Below, piece by piece: positions 26,393 to 35,676 of a stretch of DNA of 39,076 bases. The DNA lies in the NCBI GenBank assembly GCA_013204265.1, contig JABMOG010000104.1:1-39076 (forward strand). Direction: 5' to 3'. Each line of letters begins with the position of its first letter. Position 1 is the first letter of the stretch. Both the position numbers and the translations under genes were made by a program. The notes under the pieces are model-generated. The model ran no database searches. It was not told where the DNA came from and saw only the letters and a program-made list of their open reading frames with translations. Origin of the DNA: Rhodospirillales bacterium (GTDB lineage Bacteria > Pseudomonadota > Alphaproteobacteria > Rhodospirillales > Casp-alpha2).

Positions 26393-27343
26393 TCAGCCGT
26401 AAGACACACAGGCCGAACAGACCGTTTCGCGCACGTCGCCGCCCAGGTGTGCGGTGCGCAGGTCCTGAAATTTCTGCGCGTGCCAGGCTTCCATGAACGG
26501 CTGGGTTTTCAAATCACCCATGCGGAACCGCCCGTCGTGGTCGAAACAGCACGCCGACAGGAAACCGTCGTGGGTGACGCGGGCCTCGGTAAACAACGAC
26601 CAGCACGGCACCGGGTCGCGCATATTGTCGGCCCGCCCGGGGTTGCCGCCGCTGATGGTCCAGCCCTTTTCTTCCTCGGCGACGCCGACCAGGTCGGCCT
26701 GGGAATACAGTGGCAGCGAATAGACCTGGTCGAGCAACGGCTCAACCTCGGCGACTACGGCGGCCATGCGCTCGCCCTGTTCGCCGTCATACTTGATATA
26801 AGACGCATAGACTCCGCATGGATAATTGCCCTCGTCGCGGATGCGGGCAGCGGATTTGAGGTTGTTGACAACATCGTCCCAGATCGACCCCTTGACCCGG
26901 GCAATTTCGGAAAACTGTTCCTCGTCGGCGTAATTGAGCGAGAATTTCATGCTGTCCAGCCCGGCTTCCATGCAGGCCCGGACCATGTCGGGGGTGGCCA
27001 ACGATCCGTTGGTGGTGATGAAGACATAGGGGAAACCTTCGTCCTTGGCGGCGCGGATGGCGTCGGGCAGCCAGTCAAGGATGAAACTTTCGCCGAGATA
27101 AAACATCCCGACCTCCTCGACTCCGGCCTGGCGCAGTTCCTTTAGAAGTTTCAAATAGAAATCCCAATCCATGTCGCCCTTGACGCGCAGCTTCTCGGCG
27201 GTGGCGCAAAACGAACATTTGAAATTGCAGCGCGCCGTCAGCTCGATCTTGCAACTTTTTGGGCACGGCGGCGCTGGCACCCGGCGCTCAACCGAAATGC
27301 CGGTGATGGCGTCGACCCGATCGGTAATCTTCCCCCTGGCCAT
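26393..27343 (-). CDS. Radical SAM protein with SPASM-like C-terminal Cys region
   Basis: CNFKCSFC; C-terminal CCFDHDGRFRMGDL...CSACVSYG. Confidence 0.88.
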   Translation of the reverse strand: MARGKITDRVDAITGISVERRVPAPPCPKSCKIELTARCNFKCSFCATAEKLRVKGDMDWDFYLKLLKELRQAGVEEVGMFYLGESFILDWLPDAIRAAKDEGFPYVFITTNGSLATPDMVRACMEAGLDSMKFSLNYADEEQFSEIARVKGSIWDDVVNNLKSAARIRDEGNYPCGVYASYIKYDGEQGERMAAVVAEVEPLLDQVYSLPLYSQADLVGVAEEEKGWTISGGNPGRADNMRDPVPCWSLFTEARVTHDGFLSACCFDHDGRFRMGDLKTQPFMEAWHAQKFQDLRTAHLGGDVRETVCSACVSYG

Positions 27344-27608
27344 GGTGTGGCTCCCTGTCTGGTGGGTTTATCGCTTCGATGATGTGGCGCCATTGTTGCC
27401 GGGTGCGTGTTGTTGCGCCTTGATAAGGGTTAAGGCATCTGCCCCTGTCAGGGATAAAAAATTAGGTATCATAAGCAAATCAAGGAAAAAAGTCTTTACA
27501 AAAAGGGTAATTAAAGGTATATTTGCGGAAATAGCCGGGGATAAAAGGAAAACGGCAATATTTTTACGATGGACGGTTTGAAGGGGGGCAGGCGGAGAAA
27601 GGGGCTGC

Positions 27609-27638
27609 AAATGCTAACAAATGTTTACAAATGTTTAC
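27609..27638 (+). repeat. Three 10-bp tandem units AAATGCTAAC/AAATGTTTAC/AAATGTTTAC upstream of polA
   Basis: Direct reading; last two units identical, first has two differences. Confidence 0.8.
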
Positions 27639-27757
27639 GTTTACCCGTCACAAAATGGCACCTGTTGTCCACAGGCCAGTGCGTTGTTAGGCACCGCCGG
27701 GGGCGATAAAGTGGCACCTAAGTCCAAGCTAAAAACCCCGGCGGGAGACAGGGCCCA

Positions 27758-30574
27758 GTGGATAAAATAATTAACGGAAACCCCCACCACGTCTATCTGA
27801 TTGATGGGTCAGGGTTTATCTTCCGTGCCTACTACGGCATCAAGGCCGACATGACCCGGCCGGACGGCGTCTCGGTCAATGCAGTATACGGTTTCACCCG
27901 GATGTTGATGAAGCTGGTCGAAGACACTGACGCCGACCATATTGCCGTCATTTTCGACCGTGCGCGAAAAACATTTCGCAGCGATATTTACCCCGAATAC
28001 AAGGCCAACCGCGACGCTCCGCCCGATGACCTGATCCCGCAATTCGAGCTGGTGCGCGAAGCCACCCGGGCGATCAACGTCGCCGCCGTCGATATGGAAG
28101 GCTTCGAGGCCGACGACCTGATTGCGACCTATACCCGCCAAGCCTTGGAACAGGGCGCCGAGGTTACCATCGTGTCGTCGGACAAAGACCTGATGCAGTT
28201 GGTTGGGCCAAACGTGGCCATGTTCGACGCCATGAAGAACAAGGTTATTGGTGCCGACGAAGTGTTCGAAAAATTCGGCGTCGGCCCGGACCGGGTGATT
28301 GATGTGCAGGCACTGGCCGGGGATTCATCGGACAACGTGCCCGGCGTTCAGGGCATCGGCATCAAGACGGCGGCGCAACTGATCAACGAATATGGCGACC
28401 TGGATGCGGTGTTGGAGCGCGCCCATGAAATCAAACAGCCCAAGCGCCGCGAGCGCCTGATGGAAGAAGCCGACATGGCGCGTATCTCGCGCCAACTGGT
28501 GACACTGCGCGGTGACGTGCCGGTGGACGTGGACCTGTCGCAATTCGCCATTCGTGAGATTGATGGTAACGCCCTGCTGGCGTTCCTCGCCGAGCAGGGC
28601 TTCAAGTCGATGATCAAGTCGGCCGAGGCGCGCTACGGTGTCACCGCGCCGGAGGCTCCCGCCCCCGCCGCCGGTTCTGCACCTGAAGCCGATAGTGCCC
28701 CCGCCCCGGAGGCCGGCGCGGTGTACGAATTGGTCCAGTCGGTCGACGCCCTTGAGGGCTGGATCGCGCAAGCTGTCGCCGCCGGGGTTGTCGCGGTTGA
28801 TACGGAAACAACGTCGCTCGATGCGCTCAACGCCGATCTGGTTGGTGTGTCGCTGTCGGTGACGCCGGGCCGGGCGTGTTACATCCCGCTTGGTCACAAA
28901 CGCCCGGCGGCGCAGGGAACTCTGGATTTGGGCGGCGGTGGTGATAACGCCGCGGGTAGTGAAGCGCCGGACCAGATTCCCTTGGGCATAGCCCTCGCAA
29001 TGCTGAAGCCGTTGCTGGCAGACCCTTCGGTCCTGAAGATCGGCCAGAACATAAAATACGACATGAAGGTGCTGTCGCGCCATGGCCTTGTGGTAACGCC
29101 CATCGACGACACCATGCTGATCAGTTACGTGCTCGCCGGTGGGCTGCACGGGCACGGCATGGACGATTTGGCGGCCAAATACCTGAACCACCAGACCATT
29201 AAATACGCGGACGTTACCGGCACCGGCAAGGCCAAGGTGACGTTCGATTATGTGCCACTGGACACCGCCCTGAATTATGCCGCCGAGGATGCCGATATCA
29301 CCGGGCGCTTGCATGCGTTGCTGAAACCGCGTCTGGCCAGGAACCATATGGTCACCGTTTATGAGACCCTTGAGCGGCCATTGATCCCCATTTTGTATGA
29401 AATGGAGCGAACCGGCATCAAGGTCGACGGCACGGAATTGAAGCGCCTGTCAGCCGATTTCGCCGCTCGTCTTGGCGTTTTGGAAACGGAGATCCACACC
29501 CTGGCGGGCCGCGAATTCAACGTCGGCTCGCCCAAACAACTGGGCGAAATCCTGTTCGACGAAATGGGCCTTACGGGTGGTAAGAAAGGCAAGACCGGGG
29601 CCTACGCGACCGGCGTCGAAGTGCTGGAAGGGCTCGCCGATCAGGGCAATGATTTACCGGCGCGGGTGCTTGACTGGCGGCAACTGGCGAAGCTGAAAAG
29701 TACTTATTCGGACGCCCTGATGGAACAAATACACCCGCAAACGGGGCGCGTCCATACGTCCTATTCTCAAGGCGCGGTATCAACTGGCCGGTTGGCTTCG
29801 TCACGGCCCAATTTGCAAAATATTCCGGTGCGTACCGAAGAAGGCCGCAAAATCCGCCGCGCCTTTACCGCCGAAAAAGGTATGGTGCTACTCAGCGCCG
29901 ATTATTCGCAAATCGAATTGCGCCTGTTGGCCCATGTCGCCGGCATCGACGCGCTTAAAGACGCCTTCCACAAAGGCCAGGATATCCACGCGATGACCGC
30001 GGCCCAGGTCTTCGGCGTGCCGCTGGAAGGCATGGACCCGATGGTTCGGCGCCAGGCCAAGGCGATTAATTTCGGCATCATCTACGGCATTTCGGCGTTC
30101 GGGCTGGCGCGCCAGTTGGGCATCGGCAATGGCGAGGCCAAGGACTACATCGACGCTTATTTCGAAAAATATCCGGGCATCGGCGATTATATGGAGCGCA
30201 CCAAGGAACAGGCCCGCAAGCACGGGTTCGTCACCACCCTGTTCGGGCGCAAGTGCCACATAAAATCAATCAACGAAAAGAACCCCAATCTGCGGGGATT
30301 GGGCGAACGCGCGGCTATCAACGCGCCGATCCAGGGCGGGGCCGCAGACATTATCAAACGCGCCATGATCCGCCTGCCCGAAGCCTTGGCCGGGGGCGGG
30401 CTTGGTGCGCGGATGATTTTACAAGTGCACGACGAGCTGATTTTCGAGGTCCCGAAAGAGGAACTCGACGCCACCACCGAAGTGGTGGTGCGTGAGATGA
30501 GCGGGGCGGCGCATTTGGACGTGCCGCTGGTCGTCGATACCGGCGTCGGCGATAATTGGGACGAGGCGCATTGA
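27758..30574 (+). CDS. polA: DNA polymerase I
   Basis: 938 aa; 5'-3' exo (YLIDGSGFIFRAYYG), 3'-5' exo (VDTETTSLD...NIKYDMKVL...YAAEDADIT), polymerase motifs (DYSQIELRLLAHV, RRQAKAINFGIIYG, LQVHDELIFEV). Confidence 0.98.
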   Translation: MDKIINGNPHHVYLIDGSGFIFRAYYGIKADMTRPDGVSVNAVYGFTRMLMKLVEDTDADHIAVIFDRARKTFRSDIYPEYKANRDAPPDDLIPQFELVREATRAINVAAVDMEGFEADDLIATYTRQALEQGAEVTIVSSDKDLMQLVGPNVAMFDAMKNKVIGADEVFEKFGVGPDRVIDVQALAGDSSDNVPGVQGIGIKTAAQLINEYGDLDAVLERAHEIKQPKRRERLMEEADMARISRQLVTLRGDVPVDVDLSQFAIREIDGNALLAFLAEQGFKSMIKSAEARYGVTAPEAPAPAAGSAPEADSAPAPEAGAVYELVQSVDALEGWIAQAVAAGVVAVDTETTSLDALNADLVGVSLSVTPGRACYIPLGHKRPAAQGTLDLGGGGDNAAGSEAPDQIPLGIALAMLKPLLADPSVLKIGQNIKYDMKVLSRHGLVVTPIDDTMLISYVLAGGLHGHGMDDLAAKYLNHQTIKYADVTGTGKAKVTFDYVPLDTALNYAAEDADITGRLHALLKPRLARNHMVTVYETLERPLIPILYEMERTGIKVDGTELKRLSADFAARLGVLETEIHTLAGREFNVGSPKQLGEILFDEMGLTGGKKGKTGAYATGVEVLEGLADQGNDLPARVLDWRQLAKLKSTYSDALMEQIHPQTGRVHTSYSQGAVSTGRLASSRPNLQNIPVRTEEGRKIRRAFTAEKGMVLLSADYSQIELRLLAHVAGIDALKDAFHKGQDIHAMTAAQVFGVPLEGMDPMVRRQAKAINFGIIYGISAFGLARQLGIGNGEAKDYIDAYFEKYPGIGDYMERTKEQARKHGFVTTLFGRKCHIKSINEKNPNLRGLGERAAINAPIQGGAADIIKRAMIRLPEALAGGGLGARMILQVHDELIFEVPKEELDATTEVVVREMSGAAHLDVPLVVDTGVGDNWDEAH

Positions 30575-30579
30575 TCTGC

Positions 30580-31218
30580 CTACGTGATTTTAGCCCCGGC
30601 GCGGGCTTTTTTTCGCCACGCCGTTACCACCCTGGTGCCCAGCAGGACGGCGCAAATTACGGCGTAGAGTATGGGTTCCAACTGGACCCCTTTGCGCATC
30701 ATATAAAAATGGAAACACGCAAGGATGCCCGCGGGATAAACCAGTTTGTGAAGCCGCGTCCAGCGCCGCCCGCCGAGCCGCTTGACCATGGCGTTGGTAG
30801 ACGTCACCGCCAGCGGCACCAGCAGGGCGAATGTCACCATGCCGACGGTGATGTAGTTTCGCTTGACGATGTCGCGCCAGATTTCCGTCCAGTCGAAGAA
30901 CTGGTCGAGCCCGATATAACTGCTCAGGTGCAGGCAGACGTAAAAGAACGCATACAGCCCGATCATGCGCCGAAATCGCATAGGCCCGTTCCAGCCTGTG
31001 GTTATGCGCACCGGCGTGATCGCCAGCGCCATCAGCAGGAAGCGGATCGCCCAATCGCCGAGATAGCGGTTGATATATTCAATCGGGTTGGCGCCGAGCG
31101 GGCCGGTGGGGCTGAGCCCGCTCGAAAACGCGGCCCAGGCAATCCACGCGAGCGGACCCAGGCAGGCGGCGAAGATGACCGGTTTGGCGAGTTTTTTGGT
31201 AGCGGCGGCCCAGTTCAT
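30580..31218 (-). CDS. msrQ: Haem-binding membrane subunit of periplasmic methionine sulfoxide reductase
   Basis: Six-TM YedZ-like protein (GWNGPMRFRRMIGLYAFFYVCLHLSSYIGLD...RWTRLHKLVYPAGILACFHFY), next to msrP. Confidence 0.93.
   Translation of the reverse strand: MNWAAATKKLAKPVIFAACLGPLAWIAWAAFSSGLSPTGPLGANPIEYINRYLGDWAIRFLLMALAITPVRITTGWNGPMRFRRMIGLYAFFYVCLHLSSYIGLDQFFDWTEIWRDIVKRNYITVGMVTFALLVPLAVTSTNAMVKRLGGRRWTRLHKLVYPAGILACFHFYMMRKGVQLEPILYAVICAVLLGTRVVTAWRKKARAGAKIT
30592..30613 (+). terminator. Rho-independent terminator after polA (AGCCCCGGCGCGGGCTTTTTTT)
   Basis: GC hairpin plus T7; lies inside the 3' coding end of the convergent msrQ gene. Confidence 0.7.
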
Positions 31219-31251
31219 CGGACGTATATAGCGGAACCGGGCGGGTTTGGG

Positions 31252-32232
31252 TTAATAATTTTTCCGCATGTCCATGCCCGCGTACATTTGGCCGACCTCT
31301 TCCTCGTAGCCATTGAACATCTTGGACGGGCGTTTCAGAAAATCGCCGATGCGGCGTTCCTTGGCCTGGCTCCACCGGGGGTGGCTGACGCCTGGGTTGA
31401 CGTTGGAATAAAACCCGTATTCGCGTGGCCCGGCAATATTCCACGACGTCGGCGGTTGTTTCGCCTGAAGGGTTATTTTGACGATCGACTTGATCGACTT
31501 GAAGCCATACTTCCACGGAACCACCAGACGGATCGGCGCGCCGTTCTGGTTGGGCAGTTCCTCACCATACAAACCGACCGCAAGCAGCGCCAAAGGGTTC
31601 ATGGCTTCGTCTATTCGCAGGCCTTCTTTATACGGCCATTGCAGAACGCGGCTGCGTTGGCCGGGCATCCTTTCCGGGTCATTCAGAGTCTCGAAAGCGA
31701 CGTATTTGGCGTCGCCGGTGGGGCCAAGGCGCTTGATAACGTCGGCCAGGGGAATGCCGACCCAGGGAATAACCATCGACCAGGCTTCGACGCAGCGGAA
31801 GCGATAAACCCGCTCTTCCAACTGGTGGGGTTTAATAAAATCCTCAAGGTCGTAGGTGCCCGGCTTTTCCACCGCACCATCAACGGCCAGGCTCCAGGGC
31901 CGGGGCTTGAATTTAGTGGCGTTTTCCGCCGGGTCGGTCTTGCCGGTACCGAATTCATAAAAATTATTGTACTTGGTGACCGAGCCGTATTCGGTCAGGT
32001 CTTCGCCCAACGCTTTTTGAGTCCATTTCGTTTCTTTGACTCCGGCCAGCTTCGCGCCGCGTCCGGGGGCGGCCAGGGCGGGCACGCTCAGAGACGGTGC
32101 AATGGTGCCAAAGGCGGCGCCGGCGCCGGCAAGGGCGGCGGTGGCCAGGAAACGCCGACGGTCCAGATAAACCGATTTTGGCGTGATTTCGGACGACGCA
32201 ACGTCGGAGGTTTTTTTGGCTTTGATCAGCAT
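31252..32232 (-). CDS. msrP: Periplasmic molybdopterin methionine sulfoxide reductase catalytic subunit
   Basis: Tat motif [32 protein letters not shown] with Mo-ligand Cys; [20 protein letters not shown]. Internal ATG at 32232 preferred over 32295. Confidence 0.93.
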   Translation of the reverse strand: MLIKAKKTSDVASSEITPKSVYLDRRRFLATAALAGAGAAFGTIAPSLSVPALAAPGRGAKLAGVKETKWTQKALGEDLTEYGSVTKYNNFYEFGTGKTDPAENATKFKPRPWSLAVDGAVEKPGTYDLEDFIKPHQLEERVYRFRCVEAWSMVIPWVGIPLADVIKRLGPTGDAKYVAFETLNDPERMPGQRSRVLQWPYKEGLRIDEAMNPLALLAVGLYGEELPNQNGAPIRLVVPWKYGFKSIKSIVKITLQAKQPPTSWNIAGPREYGFYSNVNPGVSHPRWSQAKERRIGDFLKRPSKMFNGYEEEVGQMYAGMDMRKNY

Positions 32233-32413
32233 GGCAGACCTTTTTTGATGCGGAATACGGTAGTTGAGTGTTTTGCTTAGCCTTTTTGTGGGCATGGTGT
32301 CACTAAAACCTCGTTCACATTTTTGCGAGGGGAGGGTACAAAGCGATGCTGTATTTACGTATCCACGGGGGTTCGGTGTTTCACCAATGGTATATGGGCG
32401 TTAGATTTCAATA

Positions 32414-33082
32414 ATGCGAATTCTTTATCACCTCTGGATGTCGCCGCCGTGCCGCAAGGTTCGGGTCGTGTTGTGTGAAAAACACCTGGAGTTTGAAATG
32501 CGCGCCGAAAATGTCCTGGAACGGCGCCCCGAATTCCTGGCGCTCAACCCGGAAGGCAATATTCCGGTGCTGGTGGAAAACGACGGCATGGCGATTTCCG
32601 GCAGTGACGCGATTTCTGAATTTCTCGACGAAGTGCATCCCGACCCTCCCTTGATCGGCCGCCAGGCCTTGGCCCGGGCCGAAGTCCGCCGTCTGGTCCA
32701 CTGGTTCGACGTAAAATTCAACTTTGAGGTAACGGAAAATCTCGTCGGCCAGAAAATGACCAAACGCTTCCTTGGTCAGGGCGCCCCTGATTCTGCGGCC
32801 GTGCGCGCCGGGCACGCCAATATCCGCCATCATCTGGACTACATCGGATATCTGACCGAACGCCGCCGGTGGCTGGCGGGGGATGACTTTTCGTTGGCCG
32901 ATATTACCGCAGCAGCCCATCTCTCAAGCGTCGATTATTTGGGTGATGTGCCTTGGGCGGAATATGAGGAAGCCAAGGACTGGTACGCTCGGGTTAAATC
33001 CCGGCCCAGTTTCAGAACGCTTCTGGAAGACAACATTCCGGGTGCGCCGCCGCAAAAACAATACGCCAACCTGGATTTTTAG
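32414..33082 (+). CDS. Glutathione S-transferase family protein
   Basis: LYHLWMSPPCRKVRVVLCEKHLEFE...NPEGNIPVLVENDGMAISGSDAISEFLDE; C-terminal GDDFSLADITAAAHLS. Confidence 0.92.
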   Translation: MRILYHLWMSPPCRKVRVVLCEKHLEFEMRAENVLERRPEFLALNPEGNIPVLVENDGMAISGSDAISEFLDEVHPDPPLIGRQALARAEVRRLVHWFDVKFNFEVTENLVGQKMTKRFLGQGAPDSAAVRAGHANIRHHLDYIGYLTERRRWLAGDDFSLADITAAAHLSSVDYLGDVPWAEYEEAKDWYARVKSRPSFRTLLEDNIPGAPPQKQYANLDF

Positions 33083-33147
33083 CCATGTGCCGCCGCACCA
33101 ACCCCGCCCCGCCGCTCAGGCCGGGCGACGTTTTTGGGTGGCGACCG

Positions 33148-33891
33148 TCATTGGTCGCTTTTGACATCCATGTTTTCCAGGTTGCTGCGCGCCGCATCGG
33201 CGGCCGGGCTTTTGGGGTCGCCCCGGATAACGGCCAGCCAGTCTTGGCGGGCGCCGTCGTCGTCCTGGCGCAGCCGTCGCAGGTTGCCGCGTTCCAGCAG
33301 TCCATCCGGGTGCCCCGGTTGCAGCGCCAGCGCCCGCTCAATATCGGCCAGTGCCAGTTCCAACTTACTGAGCAGGCGGTACGCCGATGCGCGAAAAACG
33401 AAGGCATCGGCGCGGCGGTCCTCCAGCGCGATGGACCGGTTCAGATCCTCGATGGCACCGGCGTAGTCCTTGAAACCGGCGCGCGCCTGAGCGCGGTCGA
33501 TCATCAAGGTGCTGTCGTCGGGCGCCAGCTTCAACGCTGCCGTCAGCACCGCTTCGGCCCTGTTAGAATTATCGGCCAGAAGCCAGGCCTGCGCCGCCTG
33601 GGCAAGAAGCCTGACCTTAATATCAACGGCCTTTTTAGAAAGTTTAGCCAATTCTTCCAATCGTTTCGCCGCCTCCAGGTAATGGCCGAGGCCGGCCAGG
33701 GCCGTCGCAATGCAATGCTCGGCGGCTTCTCCGCCCCCCAGGTCGCGCCAGTTCAACGCCACATCGAAGGCTTCCTGCGGCGCGCTTCTGGCCAGTGCCA
33801 TGCAACTGCGGTATTGGCTGGCGTGGTCGATTTCCTTCGCAACAGCCACATTCGCAACGATGACGGCCAAAAGGATAGTAAAAATTCTCAT
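33148..33891 (-). CDS. Secreted tetratricopeptide-repeat protein
   Basis: Signal peptide MRIFTILLAVIVANVAVAKE; TPR units (AEAVLTAALKLAPDDSTLMIDRAQARAGFKDYAGAIEDLNRSIALEDRRADAFVFRASAY). Start at 33891 gives a clean signal peptide. Confidence 0.85.
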   Translation of the reverse strand: MRIFTILLAVIVANVAVAKEIDHASQYRSCMALARSAPQEAFDVALNWRDLGGGEAAEHCIATALAGLGHYLEAAKRLEELAKLSKKAVDIKVRLLAQAAQAWLLADNSNRAEAVLTAALKLAPDDSTLMIDRAQARAGFKDYAGAIEDLNRSIALEDRRADAFVFRASAYRLLSKLELALADIERALALQPGHPDGLLERGNLRRLRQDDDGARQDWLAVIRGDPKSPAADAARSNLENMDVKSDQ

Positions 33892-33986
33892 AGCTCGTTT
33901 CCCGGTTTGCCGCTTGCCTCGGCATCTATAACGCATATTTTTAAAGGAATCGATTGGGCTGGATTGACTAGCCCGGAGAATACACA

Positions 33987-34883
33987 ATGACGGCCTCTGA
34001 AACACGCAAACGTCTTTTCTGCTTCGGCCTCGGATATTCCGCGGGACGGTTGGCGCGGTCGCTCATGGCCGATGGCTGGTCCGTCGTCGGCACCTGCCAA
34101 TCCGAGGGCCGCCGCGCAGAATTGGCGACAGATGGGATCACCGCGCATGTCTTCGATGGCGAGGCGCCGCTGGCCGATGCCGTCGGGTGTCTGGCGGGCG
34201 CTACCCACTTGCTGAGTTCCATCCCACCGCCCCGGGATGGTGGTGGCGACGTTGGGGACAGCGACCCGGTTCTGGCCCTGCATGGCAATGCCATCCGCGC
34301 TGCCAAAACCCTCGAATGGATAGGCTACCTGTCGTCCACCGGGGTTTACGGTGACACCGGCGGAGGCCGGGTCGATGAGACATCGCCCGTCAACCCGTCC
34401 TCGGAACGCAGCCGCATGCGCGCGCGGGCCGAGGCCGAATGGTTGTCGCTGGGGGCACATGCGTTTCGGCTGGCTGGCATTTACGGCCCCGGACGCAGCG
34501 TCCTGGACCAGGCCCGCGCCGGACGTGCGCGGCGAATCGAAAAACCAGGCCATAAATTTTCCCGCATTCATGTCGATGATATCGCGGCCGTAGTGCGGGC
34601 ATCGATGGCGCGTTCTGAGCCCGGCGCCGTTTACAACGTCTGCGATAACGAGGCGGCTTCGCCGGCCGAGGTCAATGGGTTCGCTTATGAATTGCTGGGC
34701 CTGGCGCCGCCGCCGGTCATCGCCTTTGAAGACGCCGTCAAAACCATGTCGCCGATGGGGCTGACATTTTGGCAGGACAACCGGCTGATCGACAACCGGC
34801 GCATCAAAGACGAACTGGGCGTCCAATTGGCGTACCCCGATTACCGCGCCGGGCTGCGCGCCATTCTGGCGGTGGAGGGTTAA
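33987..34883 (+). CDS. NAD(P)-dependent epimerase/SDR family protein
   Basis: FCFGLGYSAGRLARSL nucleotide-binding motif, YLSSTGVYGDTGG, FRLAGIYGPGRS, FSRIHVDDIA. Confidence 0.88.
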   Translation: MTASETRKRLFCFGLGYSAGRLARSLMADGWSVVGTCQSEGRRAELATDGITAHVFDGEAPLADAVGCLAGATHLLSSIPPPRDGGGDVGDSDPVLALHGNAIRAAKTLEWIGYLSSTGVYGDTGGGRVDETSPVNPSSERSRMRARAEAEWLSLGAHAFRLAGIYGPGRSVLDQARAGRARRIEKPGHKFSRIHVDDIAAVVRASMARSEPGAVYNVCDNEAASPAEVNGFAYELLGLAPPPVIAFEDAVKTMSPMGLTFWQDNRLIDNRRIKDELGVQLAYPDYRAGLRAILAVEG

Positions 34884-34893
34884 GGGAATGGCG

Positions 34894-35649
34894 TTACAAT
34901 TGATCCAGCAATCGCACCACTGTCCGGCACAGGCGGTCCAGATCGTGGGGCTCCGACAGCCGGTGGTCGCCGTTCTTGACCAACAGGGTTTCGACGTCTC
35001 CGGACCGGAGGGCTTCGGCGATCCTGAGGCTGGTTTGCCACGGCACGTCTGCGTCTTTGTCACCGTGAATCAGGCGCACCGGGCAGTCGAGGGGAATTTT
35101 GGCACCCAACAACAAGTGGTTGCGGCCGTCGTCGAGCAGCGCCTTGGTGATTTTGTAAGGCTCTTCATCATAGCAGTTGGGAATTTCGGTGAAGCCTTGC
35201 GTTTCTATCTGTTCAATCTGTTCGGGCGTGAGTTCGCGCAACATCAGGTCTTCGGTAAAATCCGGCGCGGCGGCGGTGCCGACCAGCCCGGCGACCCGGT
35301 CCGGCCGTGCCAAGGCCGCCAACAGCATGATCCAGCCGCCCATGGACGACCCGACCAAAACCTGCGGTCCTTCGCTCAATTCGTCGAGGGCGAGGATCGC
35401 ATCATCCGCCCATTGGCCGATGGTGCCGTCCTCAAAAGCGCCCGACGACTGGCCGTGGCCGGTATAATCAAAGCGCAGAAAGGCCTGTCCACGCTGGCGG
35501 CAGGCGTCTTCCAGCGCCAGTGCTTTGGACCCGGTCATGTCGGATTTGAATCCGGTCAGAAAAACAACGCCCGGCGGTTTGCCTTCAATTCGGTAGTAGG
35601 CGATGGTTCCACCATCGTCTCGTGTTAGTATTTCGGGTGCCTCGGTCAT
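34894..35649 (-). CDS. Alpha/beta hydrolase
   Basis: MTEAPEILTRDDGGTIAYYRIEG...FLTGFKSDMTGSKA, FDYTGHGQSSG, VGSSMGGW, HGDKDADVP. Track N-terminal extension to 36222 rejected. Confidence 0.9.
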   Translation of the reverse strand: MTEAPEILTRDDGGTIAYYRIEGKPPGVVFLTGFKSDMTGSKALALEDACRQRGQAFLRFDYTGHGQSSGAFEDGTIGQWADDAILALDELSEGPQVLVGSSMGGWIMLLAALARPDRVAGLVGTAAAPDFTEDLMLRELTPEQIEQIETQGFTEIPNCYDEEPYKITKALLDDGRNHLLLGAKIPLDCPVRLIHGDKDADVPWQTSLRIAEALRSGDVETLLVKNGDHRLSEPHDLDRLCRTVVRLLDQL

Positions 35650-35676
35650 GAAATGCTCTTGGGAATGTTCTTTTAG

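Noticed and set aside
26447-27145. 232-aa plus-strand ORF
   Set aside because: Antisense to the radical SAM gene; no domain.
27609-27638. 10-bp tandem repeats as a possible CRISPR or plasmid iteron array/oriC
   Set aside because: Only three units, no cas or rep gene, chromosomal housekeeping context (polA); retained only as a repeat observation.
30556-32280. 574-aa plus-strand ORF
   Set aside because: Exactly antisense to msrQ and msrP, whose motifs and Tat signal are unambiguous; long antisense frames are common at high GC.
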